The notes beneath the pieces are model-generated. The model saw nothing but the letters and a program-made list of their open reading frames with translations, had not been told where the DNA came from and made no database searches. From NCBI GenBank assembly GCA_040265175.1, contig JBDQGY010000091.1, forward strand, positions 1 to 15,361: DNA of 15,361 nt, given 5' to 3'. Position numbers and translations under genes: made by a program. Each line of letters opens with the position of its first letter. Positions within the stretch are counted from its first letter, which is position 1. This document shows positions 1 to 7,340 of this stretch, piece by piece. The stretch is from JAAZXR01 sp040265175 (GTDB lineage: Bacteria; Myxococcota_A; Polyangia; Nannocystales; Nannocystaceae).

Positions 1-1236
1 CCCTTGCACCTCCTCGCTCCAGAGCGCCGCGGCCTCCTCCGTGACGTAGGCGCAAGGGTCCGCCGCCGAAGTCCCAAATACGCGCGCGCCGAACACCACC
101 AGTCCCGCCGTCACCGCGGCGCCGAGCGCAATCCGACGAAGCCTTGTCGGACGCGCCTGCACCCGCTCTAGCTCCTCAATCAGAACCGCCATGGACGGCC
201 AGCGGTCGTGCGCCTCGATCGCCAGCCCCCGACGCAGCACCCGGCGCACCGCGAGTGACATGGAGTCTCGCACCCCGCCCTCTTGGATCTGACCCTCGCT
301 CACAGCCATCTCCAAACTCAGGAGGCTGTCCGCCTTAAACGGCCGCTCTCCCGCGAGCCGCTCCCACATCGTCACGCAAAAGGCGAACTGATCGGTCGCC
401 TCCGTCAGGGGTTTGAGCTGAAATTGCTCCGGCGCCATATAAGCGGGCGTCCCCGCGGCGCTCCCTGTCAACACCGCGGAGCGTGAAGCCTCCCCCCCTT
501 GAGCTGGTCCAGGCGAACGAAGAACGGCGGATTCGCGCTCCTCTTGATTCGGATCGGTGACAGATTCCATGCCCCGCGCCAGCCCAAAATCGAGCACCCT
601 CGCGCGACCGTCCTCGGACACCATCACGTTGTCGGGTTTGAAATCACGATGCACCAAGCCCTTCCCATGCGCGGCGCTCAGGCCTCGTGCGGCCTCAATG
701 AAGACCTCGAAGACCTCCCAACGCGGGGCGTCAGGGCTCCACTCCCGGAGGGTCTTCCCCTCGACAAACTCCATCGCGATATAGACTTGCCCCTCATGCT
801 CCCCCGCTTCAAAGACCTGGACCACGTTGGGGTGACTCAACTTGGCTAGCGCCTGCGCCTCCGTCAATAGCCGCCCCTTCTCCTGGGATCCCGACAACGA
901 ATCCTTAAGAATCTTCAGCGCGACTTTTCGATCAAGTTGCGGATCGAACGCCGCGTAGACCACCCCCATCGCCCCTGCCCCGAGACGCTTCAAAATGGTG
1001 TAGCGACCGAAGCGCACGGGGTCCGCGCTCGCACCAAACAGCCTCGCGCCGATGGAGGCCCGCATTTTCTTGGCGTCGAGCGCGGCGACCACCGGCCCGG
1101 CGTCGAAGCGTGTCGACTCGATCTGCAAACGCTGGGCCGCCCCCGAAGCAGCCGTCGCTGCGACCTCCCCGTCAGAGGCAATTGATGACGTCCCTGCCGC
1201 GAGACTGTCTTCAGGCTTGTCACTCGAGTCCACCAT
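1..1236 (-). CDS. Membrane-anchored Ser/Thr protein kinase (C-terminus outside window)
   Basis: This is a Hanks-type Ser/Thr kinase. The 412 residues in the window start at ATG 1234-1236, the first ATG after an in-frame TGA. Residues 1-75 are a low-complexity N-terminal tail. The kinase domain spans about 77-355: Gly-rich loop LGAGAMG near 86-91, catalytic Lys108 in VALKIL, HRDFKPDN at 196-203, DFG at 216-218 and GTPAYMAPE at 262-270. All catalytic residues are present, so it should be active. The stretch between DFG and APE carries an insert of about 20 residues rich in Glu, Ser and Gly. One hydrophobic segment lies at about 368-387. The chain then continues off the window with residues resembling the start of the extracytoplasmic, often TPR-containing, regions of myxobacterial kinases. 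It is divergent from an ECF sigma gene 54 bp away, suggesting kinase and sigma factor form one signalling unit (inference). Confidence 0.93.
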   Translation of the reverse strand, partial: MVDSSDKPEDSLAAGTSSIASDGEVAATAASGAAQRLQIESTRFDAGPVVAALDAKKMRASIGARLFGASADPVRFGRYTILKRLGAGAMGVVYAAFDPQLDRKVALKILKDSLSGSQEKGRLLTEAQALAKLSHPNVVQVFEAGEHEGQVYIAMEFVEGKTLREWSPDAPRWEVFEVFIEAARGLSAAHGKGLVHRDFKPDNVMVSEDGRARVLDFGLARGMESVTDPNQEERESAVLRSPGPAQGGEASRSAVLTGSAAGTPAYMAPEQFQLKPLTEATDQFAFCVTMWERLAGERPFKADSLLSLEMAVSEGQIQEGGVRDSMSLAVRRVLRRGLAIEAHDRWPSMAVLIEELERVQARPTRLRRIALGAAVTAGLVVFGARVFGTSAADPCAYVTEEAAALWSEEVQG

Positions 1237-1277
1237 GCCGCGATGGCACAAGCATCGCAGTAATCACCGGTAACTGC

Positions 1278-1283
1278 TACCAT
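1278..1283 (+). promoter_or_regulatory. -10 box (TACCAT) placing the transcript start at the sigma-factor GTG
   Basis: TACCAT is preceded by TGC (extended -10 form) and lies exactly 7 nt before the GTG at 1291. No -35 hexamer is evident 17 bp upstream. Five other genes in the window show the same geometry. The predicted transcript starts at or next to the GTG, so it would be leaderless. The call rests on the recurrent spacing; no transcript data are available. Confidence 0.55.
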
Positions 1284-1290
1284 TTTAGGC

Positions 1291-1932
1291 GTGCGAGAGG
1301 ACTTCGACTTACTCGACGCCTGGCGACGCGGCGATCAGAGTTCAGGGAGTGAATTGTTTAATCGCCACTTCGATTCGATCTGTCGGTTCTTCGCGAACAA
1401 GTCCGACTCTGACGTCGAAGACCTCGTCCAGACCACCTTCCTCGCCATCGTGGAGAGCGCCGATAACTTTCGTGGGCAGGGATCATTTCGCGGATTTCTG
1501 TTTGGCGTCGCCCGAAACATCCTCCGCCGTCACTACCGAAACAAGCGCCAGAACAGAGAGCGATACGACCCACTCCAACAGTCTGTCGCTGACTTCGCCC
1601 CCAGCCCGTCGGCGATCATCGCGGGGAAGCGCGAGCATCAAGTGCTGCTGCAGGCACTCCGAAAGCTCCCCATCGATCACCAAGCCCTCCTCGAGCTTTA
1701 TTACTGGGAGTCGCTCACAGCCCCAGAGCTCGCGACGATCTTTGAGATACCAGAAGGCACCGTCCGTGGGAGAATTCGCCGGGCCAAACAGCTCCTCGAA
1801 GAGCAACTGAACACGCTCGTCAAGGAGCCGAAAGTTTTGGAGAGCACCATTGGAAACCTCGATGGGTGGGCCGAGTCGCTACGAAAATTCGTCGGCGCCC
1901 GCGGTCATGATGACGACCGCGGCGAGGATTGA
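1291..1932 (+). CDS. ECF-type RNA polymerase sigma factor (kinase-linked)
   Basis: A 213-aa group IV (ECF) sigma factor. Region 2 covers about residues 20-80, with the helix around DVEDLVQTTF at 41-50 and SFRGFLFGVARN after it. Region 4 covers about 118-172, with LRKLPIDHQALLELYYWE and a helix-turn-helix ending EGTVRGRIRRAK. A charged tail of about 40 residues follows region 4. In most ECFs the residue after the region 2.2 Gln is Glu or Asp; here it is Thr48, followed by Thr49. No anti-sigma gene is adjacent; instead a transmembrane Ser/Thr kinase is divergent. In Vibrio, the ECF EcfP is switched on by kinase phosphorylation at a region 2.2 Thr, so a similar mechanism is plausible (inference). 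GTG 1291 is chosen because a TACCAT box lies 7 nt upstream. A strong hairpin follows the stop codon directly. Confidence 0.92.
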   Translation: MREDFDLLDAWRRGDQSSGSELFNRHFDSICRFFANKSDSDVEDLVQTTFLAIVESADNFRGQGSFRGFLFGVARNILRRHYRNKRQNRERYDPLQQSVADFAPSPSAIIAGKREHQVLLQALRKLPIDHQALLELYYWESLTAPELATIFEIPEGTVRGRIRRAKQLLEEQLNTLVKEPKVLESTIGNLDGWAESLRKFVGARGHDDDRGED

Positions 1933-1971
1933 GCGCGCTCTCGCCGTAGTGAGCCACGAGAGCGCGCGTTT
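1933..1971 (+). terminator. Hairpin terminator directly after the sigma-factor stop
   Basis: An 11-bp perfect stem (GCGCGCTCTCG at 1933-1943 with CGAGAGCGCGC at 1957-1967) with a 13-nt loop begins at the base after the TGA stop. Only three T residues (1969-1971) follow, so it is a weak intrinsic terminator or an mRNA-stabilising hairpin. It separates the sigma gene from the lipoprotein pair, which has its own -10 box. Confidence 0.55.
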
Positions 1972-1992
1972 ACGCCGGGCGCTCGCCGCTGC

Positions 1993-1998
1993 TACACT
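1993..1998 (+). promoter_or_regulatory. -10 box (TACACT) for the lipoprotein pair
   Basis: TACACT is preceded by TGC, an extended -10 form, and lies exactly 7 nt before the ATG at 2006. It sits just behind the sigma-factor terminator hairpin and predicts a leaderless transcript for the two lipoprotein genes. There is no good -35. Confidence 0.55.
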
Positions 1999-2005
1999 CC
2001 GCCCG

Positions 2006-2965
2006 ATGCTCGAACGATCGGCACCCATCCTCTTCACTGTCGCCATCGCGATGCCCCTGCTTGGATGTAAGGACCCGGGCGCGGGCTCCGGTCAGGACGC
2101 GAAGACTGACGACGCCGCGCCGTCACCTCGCGAACAAGGCCCAGCCGAGGCACCGAAGGACGAGCCGCCAGCGCTCCCCGAGCCCGACCCCCTGCCTCCC
2201 GAGGTTGATCTTTCGGGCGCGACCGCACCGGAAACCTCCGCGGTATTTTTCTCCGTCGAGGGTGCCATGATTCCCATGGCCTGCTTCGACCGCGGCGCAA
2301 AGAAAATTAGGGCTGGCACGGCGTGCCTACGCTTGGTCGCCGACGGCGCGACCGTCCTCCTCGCCTCCGAGTCGGGCCGCATGCTCGACACGATCCAGGG
2401 GAAGCGAAACGCGCTGTGCGAGGTGAAAGACTCCCCGACGAGCCTCTCTACGCCCGGCCTGGCCTCCGGGAACACCTACACCTATGGCGCGTATCCAAAG
2501 GCGCTCGGCCGGAGCGTATCCCTCGTACCGGCCTCGTCCGAGTCTGATCGCGCGACCGAGATCGACGATGAGCTCCGCGACGTGCTCATGGCCGCGGTCA
2601 AAACGAGCAACCCTCGCGTCAAGAATGGACGACTCCGGGTGACGCAGCGCGCCACCCACGACCTCGACGGGGATGGCGCCGCCGAAGAATTTGTGTCCGT
2701 GGTCGTCACGCGCGAAGACAACGCGGACAAAGGCCTCTTTAGCGGCCTCTTCCGGCTGTCTTCCACTCCGGGCGGCGCCCCCTCGCTCATCGAGCAGGGT
2801 AAGGGCCTCGACGTGATCCGAATTCGAGGCTCCCTCGACTTGGACGGAGACACAAACCGTGAGCTCTGGCTCGGGCTCGCCTACGATGGTGGAAACGCCG
2901 ACCGGATCTACGTCCGTGGAGACGGCGGGTACAGCGCGGTCGGTGCGTGGACTTGTGGCGCGTGA
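2006..2965 (+). CDS. Lipoprotein of unknown function with FG-GAP-like acidic repeats
   Basis: A 319-aa predicted lipoprotein. The reading frame is open further upstream, to 1850, but ATG 2006 is preferred: it gives a proper lipoprotein signal (hydrophobic stretch to LLGC, Cys21) and has a TACACT box 7 nt upstream, whereas earlier starts would overlap the sigma gene. Residues 22-70 are a Pro/Glu/Asp-rich linker. The folded part (about 75-319) contains four Cys residues. It also has two short motifs, DLDGDGAAEEFV at 219-230 and DLDGDTNRELWL at 277-288, which resemble the Ca-binding loops of FG-GAP/VCBS propeller repeats. There are too few for a full propeller. It is 1 nt from the next lipoprotein gene, so the two are co-transcribed. 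I do not recognise the family. Confidence 0.85.
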   Translation: MLERSAPILFTVAIAMPLLGCKDPGAGSGQDAKTDDAAPSPREQGPAEAPKDEPPALPEPDPLPPEVDLSGATAPETSAVFFSVEGAMIPMACFDRGAKKIRAGTACLRLVADGATVLLASESGRMLDTIQGKRNALCEVKDSPTSLSTPGLASGNTYTYGAYPKALGRSVSLVPASSESDRATEIDDELRDVLMAAVKTSNPRVKNGRLRVTQRATHDLDGDGAAEEFVSVVVTREDNADKGLFSGLFRLSSTPGGAPSLIEQGKGLDVIRIRGSLDLDGDTNRELWLGLAYDGGNADRIYVRGDGGYSAVGAWTCGA

Positions 2966-2966
2966 G

Positions 2967-3443
2967 ATGAAGCATAAGATTCGCACCATCGTTCTCTTCA
3001 TCGGCGTGGGCAGCGGCTGTCAGCCAACCACCGCGGGCAACGACAAGCCTGGCGCCACCCAACCCGATGCGCCCTCCTTCGCCCGCGTTCGACCTCAAGT
3101 GTCCTTGGCGAGCATTGAGGTCAAAGGGCTTCGCCCGAACACCGAAGTTCGATCGAGTCTTGAGGTCGCGATGCCGAAGATCCAACGCTGCTACGAGCGG
3201 GTCGCGAAGGAACTTCCTCGAACTCCGGGTCGCCTGCTCGCGCAGCTTTCGATCTATCCGAACGGAACACCCGACTCACCAAGAGTCTTGGGCGGTCAGT
3301 TCTCCCATCGTGGGTTTGAGCGTTGTCTTCGAGCGGAGCTGAAGGAGCTCTCCTTCCCGAACACGCCGCGCTCTGGAGTGTCTGAGGTGATGCTGGCGTT
3401 TGATCTCGCGCTCGACGTGCGCGAGATCAAAAAGATCGATTAG
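2967..3443 (+). CDS. AgmX/PglI C-terminal-domain-like lipoprotein
   Basis: A 158-aa protein. The open frame begins earlier, but ATG 2967, 1 nt after the preceding TGA, gives a lipoprotein signal ending GSGC (Cys18). Residues 65-150 match the pattern of the myxobacterial AgmX/PglI C-terminal domain, a TonB-C-like fold. It shows KIQRCYERVAKELP at 71-84, GRLLAQLSIYPNG at 88-100, a second Cys at 120 in FERCLRAEL, then SFPNTP near 129-134 and a closing beta strand. Cys75 and Cys120 are the usual conserved pair and probably form a disulfide. In this family such domains occur in gliding and envelope proteins that bridge periplasmic structures. Here the domain stands alone behind a lipid anchor, so a motility role cannot be claimed. 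It is translationally coupled to the preceding lipoprotein. Confidence 0.82.
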   Translation: MKHKIRTIVLFIGVGSGCQPTTAGNDKPGATQPDAPSFARVRPQVSLASIEVKGLRPNTEVRSSLEVAMPKIQRCYERVAKELPRTPGRLLAQLSIYPNGTPDSPRVLGGQFSHRGFERCLRAELKELSFPNTPRSGVSEVMLAFDLALDVREIKKID

Positions 3444-3521
3444 GTCGCTCCCCCGCAGTCGTCTCTCCACCGAGGGAGAAAGCACATACGCCAAGAACGT
3501 CTCGGGAGAAGACTGTGAAGC

Positions 3522-3785
3522 CTAGGCCACGTCGTCGCCGGTGGTAGTCGCGAGATAATCTCGGTAGGTCACGAGCCGTCCAACGAGCCATGAAGGTACG
3601 GGCGCCCTGCTCCCGCGAGCATTTAACAACAAAATAATGTCGGTTAACTCTTGCGCGAGCTCGTTGGTTGAACGCGATCCAGACATGCGCGGGTTGGTCG
3701 TCCTCGTTGAAGTCAGAATATCTCCTGCAGCCAATGGTGTCGCCGACTCCACTTGTATCTCCCCCGCTCTAATCTTATCGACCAT
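3522..3785 (-). CDS. Doubtful small hypothetical protein (87 aa)
   Basis: An open frame from ATG 3783-3785 to TAG 3522-3524. The first half is polar and Ser/Thr-rich. The second half (about residues 43-80) has an amphipathic look, with ELTDIILLLNARG then SWLVGRLVTYRDYL. Third-position GC is mixed and lower than in the neighbouring genes. There is no Shine-Dalgarno sequence, and the TANNNT-plus-7 arrangement seen at other genes is absent. No family is recognised. It could be a recently acquired or degrading small gene, or chance. Confidence 0.25.
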   Translation of the reverse strand: MVDKIRAGEIQVESATPLAAGDILTSTRTTNPRMSGSRSTNELAQELTDIILLLNARGSRAPVPSWLVGRLVTYRDYLATTTGDDVA

Positions 3786-3983
3786 CTACTAGTTAGTGTC
3801 ATCGACGCCTCCACTGAATGCAAGCAACCGCGCCGATGAAATCGATGTTTTCATCACACGGTAAGGAAGCGTGCTGGGTGGAATGGTGAGGAACAAAGAT
3901 CTGCACCATGAAACAACGTCACACGCTCTTTCCCTCGCGTTCGATTATTTTTTTCGGCTGCGGAGAACACCTGCGATTTAATC

Positions 3984-4002
3984 ATGTCTCTTCTAGAGAC
4001 AT
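3984..4002. repeat. Short perfect inverted repeat (8-bp stem) behind the hpt operon
   Basis: ATGTCTCT at 3984-3991 and AGAGACAT at 3995-4002 pair with a 3-nt loop, 31 bp past the stop of the minus-strand gene ending at 4034. It could be the 3' hairpin of that operon, but no U-run follows on either strand, so a terminator is not certain. Confidence 0.35.
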
Positions 4003-4033
4003 CGCCGCGAAGACTCTCGCGCAACTCCCACAA

Positions 4034-5599
4034 TCAGCGTTCCCCTAGGACCGACGCGAGCCAAACAAGAGGCGCGAGGTTGAGCGTCAGCAAGACGCTC
4101 ACAGAACGTTCAAGGGCGACGACAGGGGCGATCTCTTCAAGGTGAGCCTCAATCCCTACCGTTCCCCACATGCTGTACACGCCTCCGCTGTAGCGCACAC
4201 CTACCGGCGAAGAACCCTCTCGGAAGGCGATCGACGCCCCCACGTGCGCCGCCCCCATCACCAACCAACTGCCAACGCCGAGCCCTAGGTCCCCAAACAG
4301 GCCGGGAACAGAGGCGCTGCGATTCGTGTCGATCTTGGTTCCAATGCGCGGCCAAATCCAAAATGAAATTCCTCGCACCGATGGCGCGACCGGAGCGACG
4401 AGCACGCCGAGACTTCCCTCAAACCGAAAGGAAGAGGGACCTCGATCGGCGCCAAGGTTCATCGCCGCACCGAGGCGAAGACCAATATCGGGGACCAGCC
4501 GTCCCTCCCGAACCATGGGTGGAGGCGGTCTTCGCCGCGCCGCTCGCTCCATCCGTTTCTCCTCCACCTCCGAAAGCGTATAGTGGACATCCTCTCGACG
4601 AATCGTGCCGTCCAACACCTGACGCTCGCCAGCTGTTGTCACCACCACCAGCCGGCTACCATGATGTTCCGTCCAGACCGATCCCACGCGCCCATGCGCG
4701 TCTCCTCGCCACACGAAGCGGTCCATCTCACGGGAAAAGATGGACCGTCCGCGCGCGAGCAACAGCTCATACCCACCCGGCTTTTCATAGCCTGCGATTC
4801 GCCATTTCTCCCCGAAAGCACTCGCCGCAATCTCAGGAGCGTCAATCGATGCTGGAAGACGCCAGTCACGTGCCGTTCCACCCTCGAGATCAATACGCCC
4901 CAAGAATCCACTCTGCGTCACAAACCAAAGGATGTTCTCGCTGGCCTGATACGCGAGGCCGTCGACCTCGCCGTCCATCGCCGCTGCGCTGATTCCACCG
5001 TAGACGACGCGATCAAATTTTCGCCCGTTAAACGTCCATACAACATCCCCTCGCCGTCCGAGGTACAGTCGCCCTCCGGGAGACGCGACCATGGCCAATG
5101 TTGTCTCACGCAATGGCGTGGGGAGCTCGAACGTGCCCCATCGCTCTCCATCCCACGTGAATAGCTGCGTCGCGCTCGCTCCGAAAATCTGACCGTCCGC
5201 GGACACCGCCAATGCACGCATCGATTCAACCGCGGCTGGTGCGATGGTGCTGACAGCCCACCTCGTGCCATCGAAGCGCCATAGAGCCCCGGCCTCATCC
5301 GCCAACGCCGCGACCACAGACTCCCCGACCGCCCCGACCAAAATCCTCGGTCGCGCCCCCGCGTCTGTCTGGCAGACACGCTCAACGCGCGGAGCCTCGA
5401 CGCAACGCCCCGCCCCGTCTGCCGAGATCATGGTGCCCACGCCATCCGTCCACAACAGCGAAGTCCAAGGCGAATCTTGTGCGGCCCCGTCTTCTCCGTC
5501 AGGTCCGGGGGGGGGAGCACCATGCGCGGTCACGCTGAGCATGAGGAGACAACTGCCCACGAAGAGGCCGACGAGCAGTCGTCTGCCCCCACGCCTCAC
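4034..5599 (-). CDS. Secreted protein: N-terminal propeller-like repeats, C-terminal barrel-like domain
   Basis: A 521-aa envelope protein. A Sec signal with an Arg-rich start and hydrophobic core ends near residue 27. Residues about 45-340 look like a beta-propeller: units of the form W-x-F-D/N-G-x-R/K-W/F recur at 107-114, 147-154 and 188-195, about 40 residues apart. A basic Pro-rich linker (about 345-362) follows. Residues 365-521 consist of alternating Gly/aromatic strands that could form a small outer-membrane barrel (inference from composition). The GTG start (5597-5599) overlaps the hpt TGA stop in the arrangement GTGA, so translation is coupled to hpt. No enzymatic motif is seen. A sensor or structural role in the outer membrane is possible but unproven. 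Confidence 0.82.
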   Translation of the reverse strand: MRRGGRRLLVGLFVGSCLLMLSVTAHGAPPPGPDGEDGAAQDSPWTSLLWTDGVGTMISADGAGRCVEAPRVERVCQTDAGARPRILVGAVGESVVAALADEAGALWRFDGTRWAVSTIAPAAVESMRALAVSADGQIFGASATQLFTWDGERWGTFELPTPLRETTLAMVASPGGRLYLGRRGDVVWTFNGRKFDRVVYGGISAAAMDGEVDGLAYQASENILWFVTQSGFLGRIDLEGGTARDWRLPASIDAPEIAASAFGEKWRIAGYEKPGGYELLLARGRSIFSREMDRFVWRGDAHGRVGSVWTEHHGSRLVVVTTAGERQVLDGTIRREDVHYTLSEVEEKRMERAARRRPPPPMVREGRLVPDIGLRLGAAMNLGADRGPSSFRFEGSLGVLVAPVAPSVRGISFWIWPRIGTKIDTNRSASVPGLFGDLGLGVGSWLVMGAAHVGASIAFREGSSPVGVRYSGGVYSMWGTVGIEAHLEEIAPVVALERSVSVLLTLNLAPLVWLASVLGER

Positions 5600-6156
5600 G
5601 ATTCGTAGACCTCTGGTTTCAACTCTCCAATGTAGGCCAAGTTTCGGTATCGCTCAGCAAAATCGAGGCCGTATCCGACGACAAATTTATTCGGGCACGG
5701 GAACCCTACGAACTGAGCCTCCACGTCAGCGACACGCGCCTCTGCCTTATCGAGCAAGGTGCAGACCGTCACCGACGCGGGGTTTCTCGTCTCTAGGTTC
5801 TCGATCAGATAAGAGAGCGTTCGACCGCTGTCCACGATGTCCTCAACAATGAGCACATGACGGCCGGCGATCGACCGGTCGAGGTCCTTGGTGATGCGTA
5901 CAACCCCAGAAGACTTGGTAGATTTCCCGTACGACGAGACGGCCATGAAATCTACCTCCATAGGTATGTCGATGGTCCGCGCGAGATCCGTCATGAACAC
6001 GAACGAGCCCTTTAAGATCCCGAGGAGCAGCGGGTTCTTCCCCGCAAAAGACTCAGAGATTTCGCGGCCGAGCCCCTTAACACGGGCCGCGATCGTCGCC
6101 TCATCGAGGATGACTTCGAGAATATCTGTGCATGGCCCGCGCTCCCAACTGCTCAT
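5596..6156 (-). CDS. hpt: Hypoxanthine phosphoribosyltransferase
   Basis: A 186-aa purine-salvage enzyme that transfers phosphoribose from PRPP to hypoxanthine or guanine in the cytoplasm. Motifs are in order: GILKGSFVF at 46-54, the flexible-loop segment with SSYGKSTKSSG at 74-84, the PRPP-binding signature VLIVEDIVDSGRTL at 101-114 with the acidic pair E105-D106, DKAEAR at 136-141, and the base-recognition region FVVGYGLDFAERYRNL at 158-173. Length is normal for bacterial HPRT. ATG 6156 is chosen because a TAGCAT box lies exactly 7 nt upstream; the sequence ACGGAG just before the ATG is too close to serve as a Shine-Dalgarno. It is the first gene of a two-gene operon, overlapping the propeller protein by 4 bp, and is divergent from an esterase gene. 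Confidence 0.95.
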   Translation of the reverse strand: MSSWERGPCTDILEVILDEATIAARVKGLGREISESFAGKNPLLLGILKGSFVFMTDLARTIDIPMEVDFMAVSSYGKSTKSSGVVRITKDLDRSIAGRHVLIVEDIVDSGRTLSYLIENLETRNPASVTVCTLLDKAEARVADVEAQFVGFPCPNKFVVGYGLDFAERYRNLAYIGELKPEVYES

Positions 6157-6163
6157 GCTCCGT

Positions 6164-6169
6164 ATGCTA
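6164..6169 (-). promoter_or_regulatory. -10 box (TAGCAT) for hpt
   Basis: On the minus strand TGA-TAGCAT (extended -10) ends 7 nt before the hpt ATG. On the plus strand the same bases contain TATGCT at 6163-6168. The site could therefore also serve the divergent esterase gene, with a leader of about 80 nt; that second use is speculative. Confidence 0.5.
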
Positions 6170-6252
6170 TCAGGCTCTGCCGACTTTGGAGCGGACGACT
6201 TTGAATCTCTGCGCCGGATGACGCGGGCTCCCCATCATGCGAAGATTGCGAG

Positions 6253-7296
6253 GTGCCACGTCACAATTTTAGCGGACTGCGAGGTACTCTGGACACACTC
6301 GAGATCTCGTCCGTCCACCTGCAGGCCAACCTGCTCGGGGATCCGGACCGACGACAGATCGCGGTGTATCTTCCCCAAGAGCTCGCGAATGTGCGCGAAC
6401 GAGTCCCGTTGTTCGTGGCGCTCGCCCCATTCACCGGGAGTGGCCTCAAGCTGACGGCGTGGCAGGCCTTCGGTGAGAGCCTGCCACTCCGCGTGGATCG
6501 ATTGATCGCCGAGGGAAAGATGGGCCCCATCGTGCTCGCCATGCCGGACGCATTTACGTCCCTCGGCGGTAATCAGTACGTCGACACCCCGGTGCTCGGT
6601 CGATGGAGCAGCTTCATCCACGAAGATCTCGTCCCAGCCCTCGAGCGCCGCTACCCCGCCGGGTCTTCGCCAGGACGCCGCGCGCTCTTCGGCCGTTCGA
6701 GCGGCGGCTACGGGGCCCTCGTCAACGCGATGAAATATCCCGACTTCTGGGGCGCAGTCGCGTCCCACTCGGGAGACGCCGACTTTGATCTTCTCTATCG
6801 CTCCGATCTTCCCAAGGCCGCGAGCGCGTTGGCGCGGTTCGATGGTGATCCGGTCGCGTTCATCTCCCACCTCCAGCAGCAGCCAAAGGTCGACGGCAAG
6901 GACTTCTACGCCCTCATGATCCTCGCCATGGCGGCGAGCTACGATCCCCAGCCCGAGCAGCCGCTCGGGATTCAGTTTCCCGCCGACGTCCGAACCTGCG
7001 CCCTCGATGTCGAGTCATGGGAGCGGTGGAGACGCTGGGATCCGCTCGTGCTCGCGGAGGATCCCGAATGCGTCGCCGCCCTTGGTTCCCTCAAGTCCCT
7101 GTTCATCGATTGTGGCTCCAAAGACCAATACAACCTGCACTTCGGGAACCGACGCCTCTCCGACCGCTTGAGGCGCGCCGGCGTCGAGCACGTCTACGAG
7201 GAATTCCCGGACGGTCACTCCGGCGTGGACTACCGCCTCGATCGCTCGCTGCCGCTGCTGTACGCGGCGCTCCTTGAGGACACCCCGGCGACCTAG
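6253..7296 (+). CDS. Putative esterase (esterase-D-like alpha/beta hydrolase)
   Basis: A 347-aa member of the putative esterase family (PF00756-like). The nucleophile elbow is GRSSG with Ser149, followed by GGYGALVNAMKYPDFWGAVASHSG, typical of the family. The likely acid is Asp291 in DCGSKDQYN and the base is His322 in PDGHSGVDYR, so the triad is complete. No signal peptide is seen, suggesting a cytoplasmic enzyme. The substrate cannot be read from sequence; relatives act on S-formylglutathione, acyl-siderophores, feruloyl esters or mycolates. The GTG at 6253 is the only ATG or GTG between an upstream in-frame TGA (6202-6204) and the conserved core. It has neither a clear Shine-Dalgarno nor the 7-nt box, so the start is the least certain part. 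It is divergent from hpt and convergent with the copper monooxygenase gene. Confidence 0.88.
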   Translation: MPRHNFSGLRGTLDTLEISSVHLQANLLGDPDRRQIAVYLPQELANVRERVPLFVALAPFTGSGLKLTAWQAFGESLPLRVDRLIAEGKMGPIVLAMPDAFTSLGGNQYVDTPVLGRWSSFIHEDLVPALERRYPAGSSPGRRALFGRSSGGYGALVNAMKYPDFWGAVASHSGDADFDLLYRSDLPKAASALARFDGDPVAFISHLQQQPKVDGKDFYALMILAMAASYDPQPEQPLGIQFPADVRTCALDVESWERWRRWDPLVLAEDPECVAALGSLKSLFIDCGSKDQYNLHFGNRRLSDRLRRAGVEHVYEEFPDGHSGVDYRLDRSLPLLYAALLEDTPAT

Positions 7297-7340
7297 GTGG
7301 CGTCGATGATCCAGGCGCCGTAGACCTCGAGGTGTGCGGA

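Larger units (their letters stand above)
3444..4033. other. 590-bp stretch without a confident gene, lower GC than its surroundings
   Basis: This lies between an outward-reading lipoprotein operon and the end of the hpt operon. Base composition is visibly more AT-rich, including a run of seven T at 3948-3954 and AT-rich patches near 3620-3650. It holds one doubtful 87-codon frame on the minus strand and an 8-bp hairpin at 3984-4002. No tRNA, rRNA, transposase or phage remnant was recognised. Confidence 0.7.

Noticed and set aside
1237..1249. TGCCAT before the kinase ATG as another 7-nt box.
   Set aside because: Spacing is 6 nt and the second base is G, so it does not fit TANNNT; not counted among the six.
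1850..2005. Upstream extension of the first lipoprotein from ATG 1850.
   Set aside because: It overlaps the sigma gene, buries the lipoprotein signal 52 residues inside, and ignores the box before 2006.
3948..3954. T7 run as an intrinsic terminator.
   Set aside because: No GC-rich stem immediately precedes it on the plus strand.
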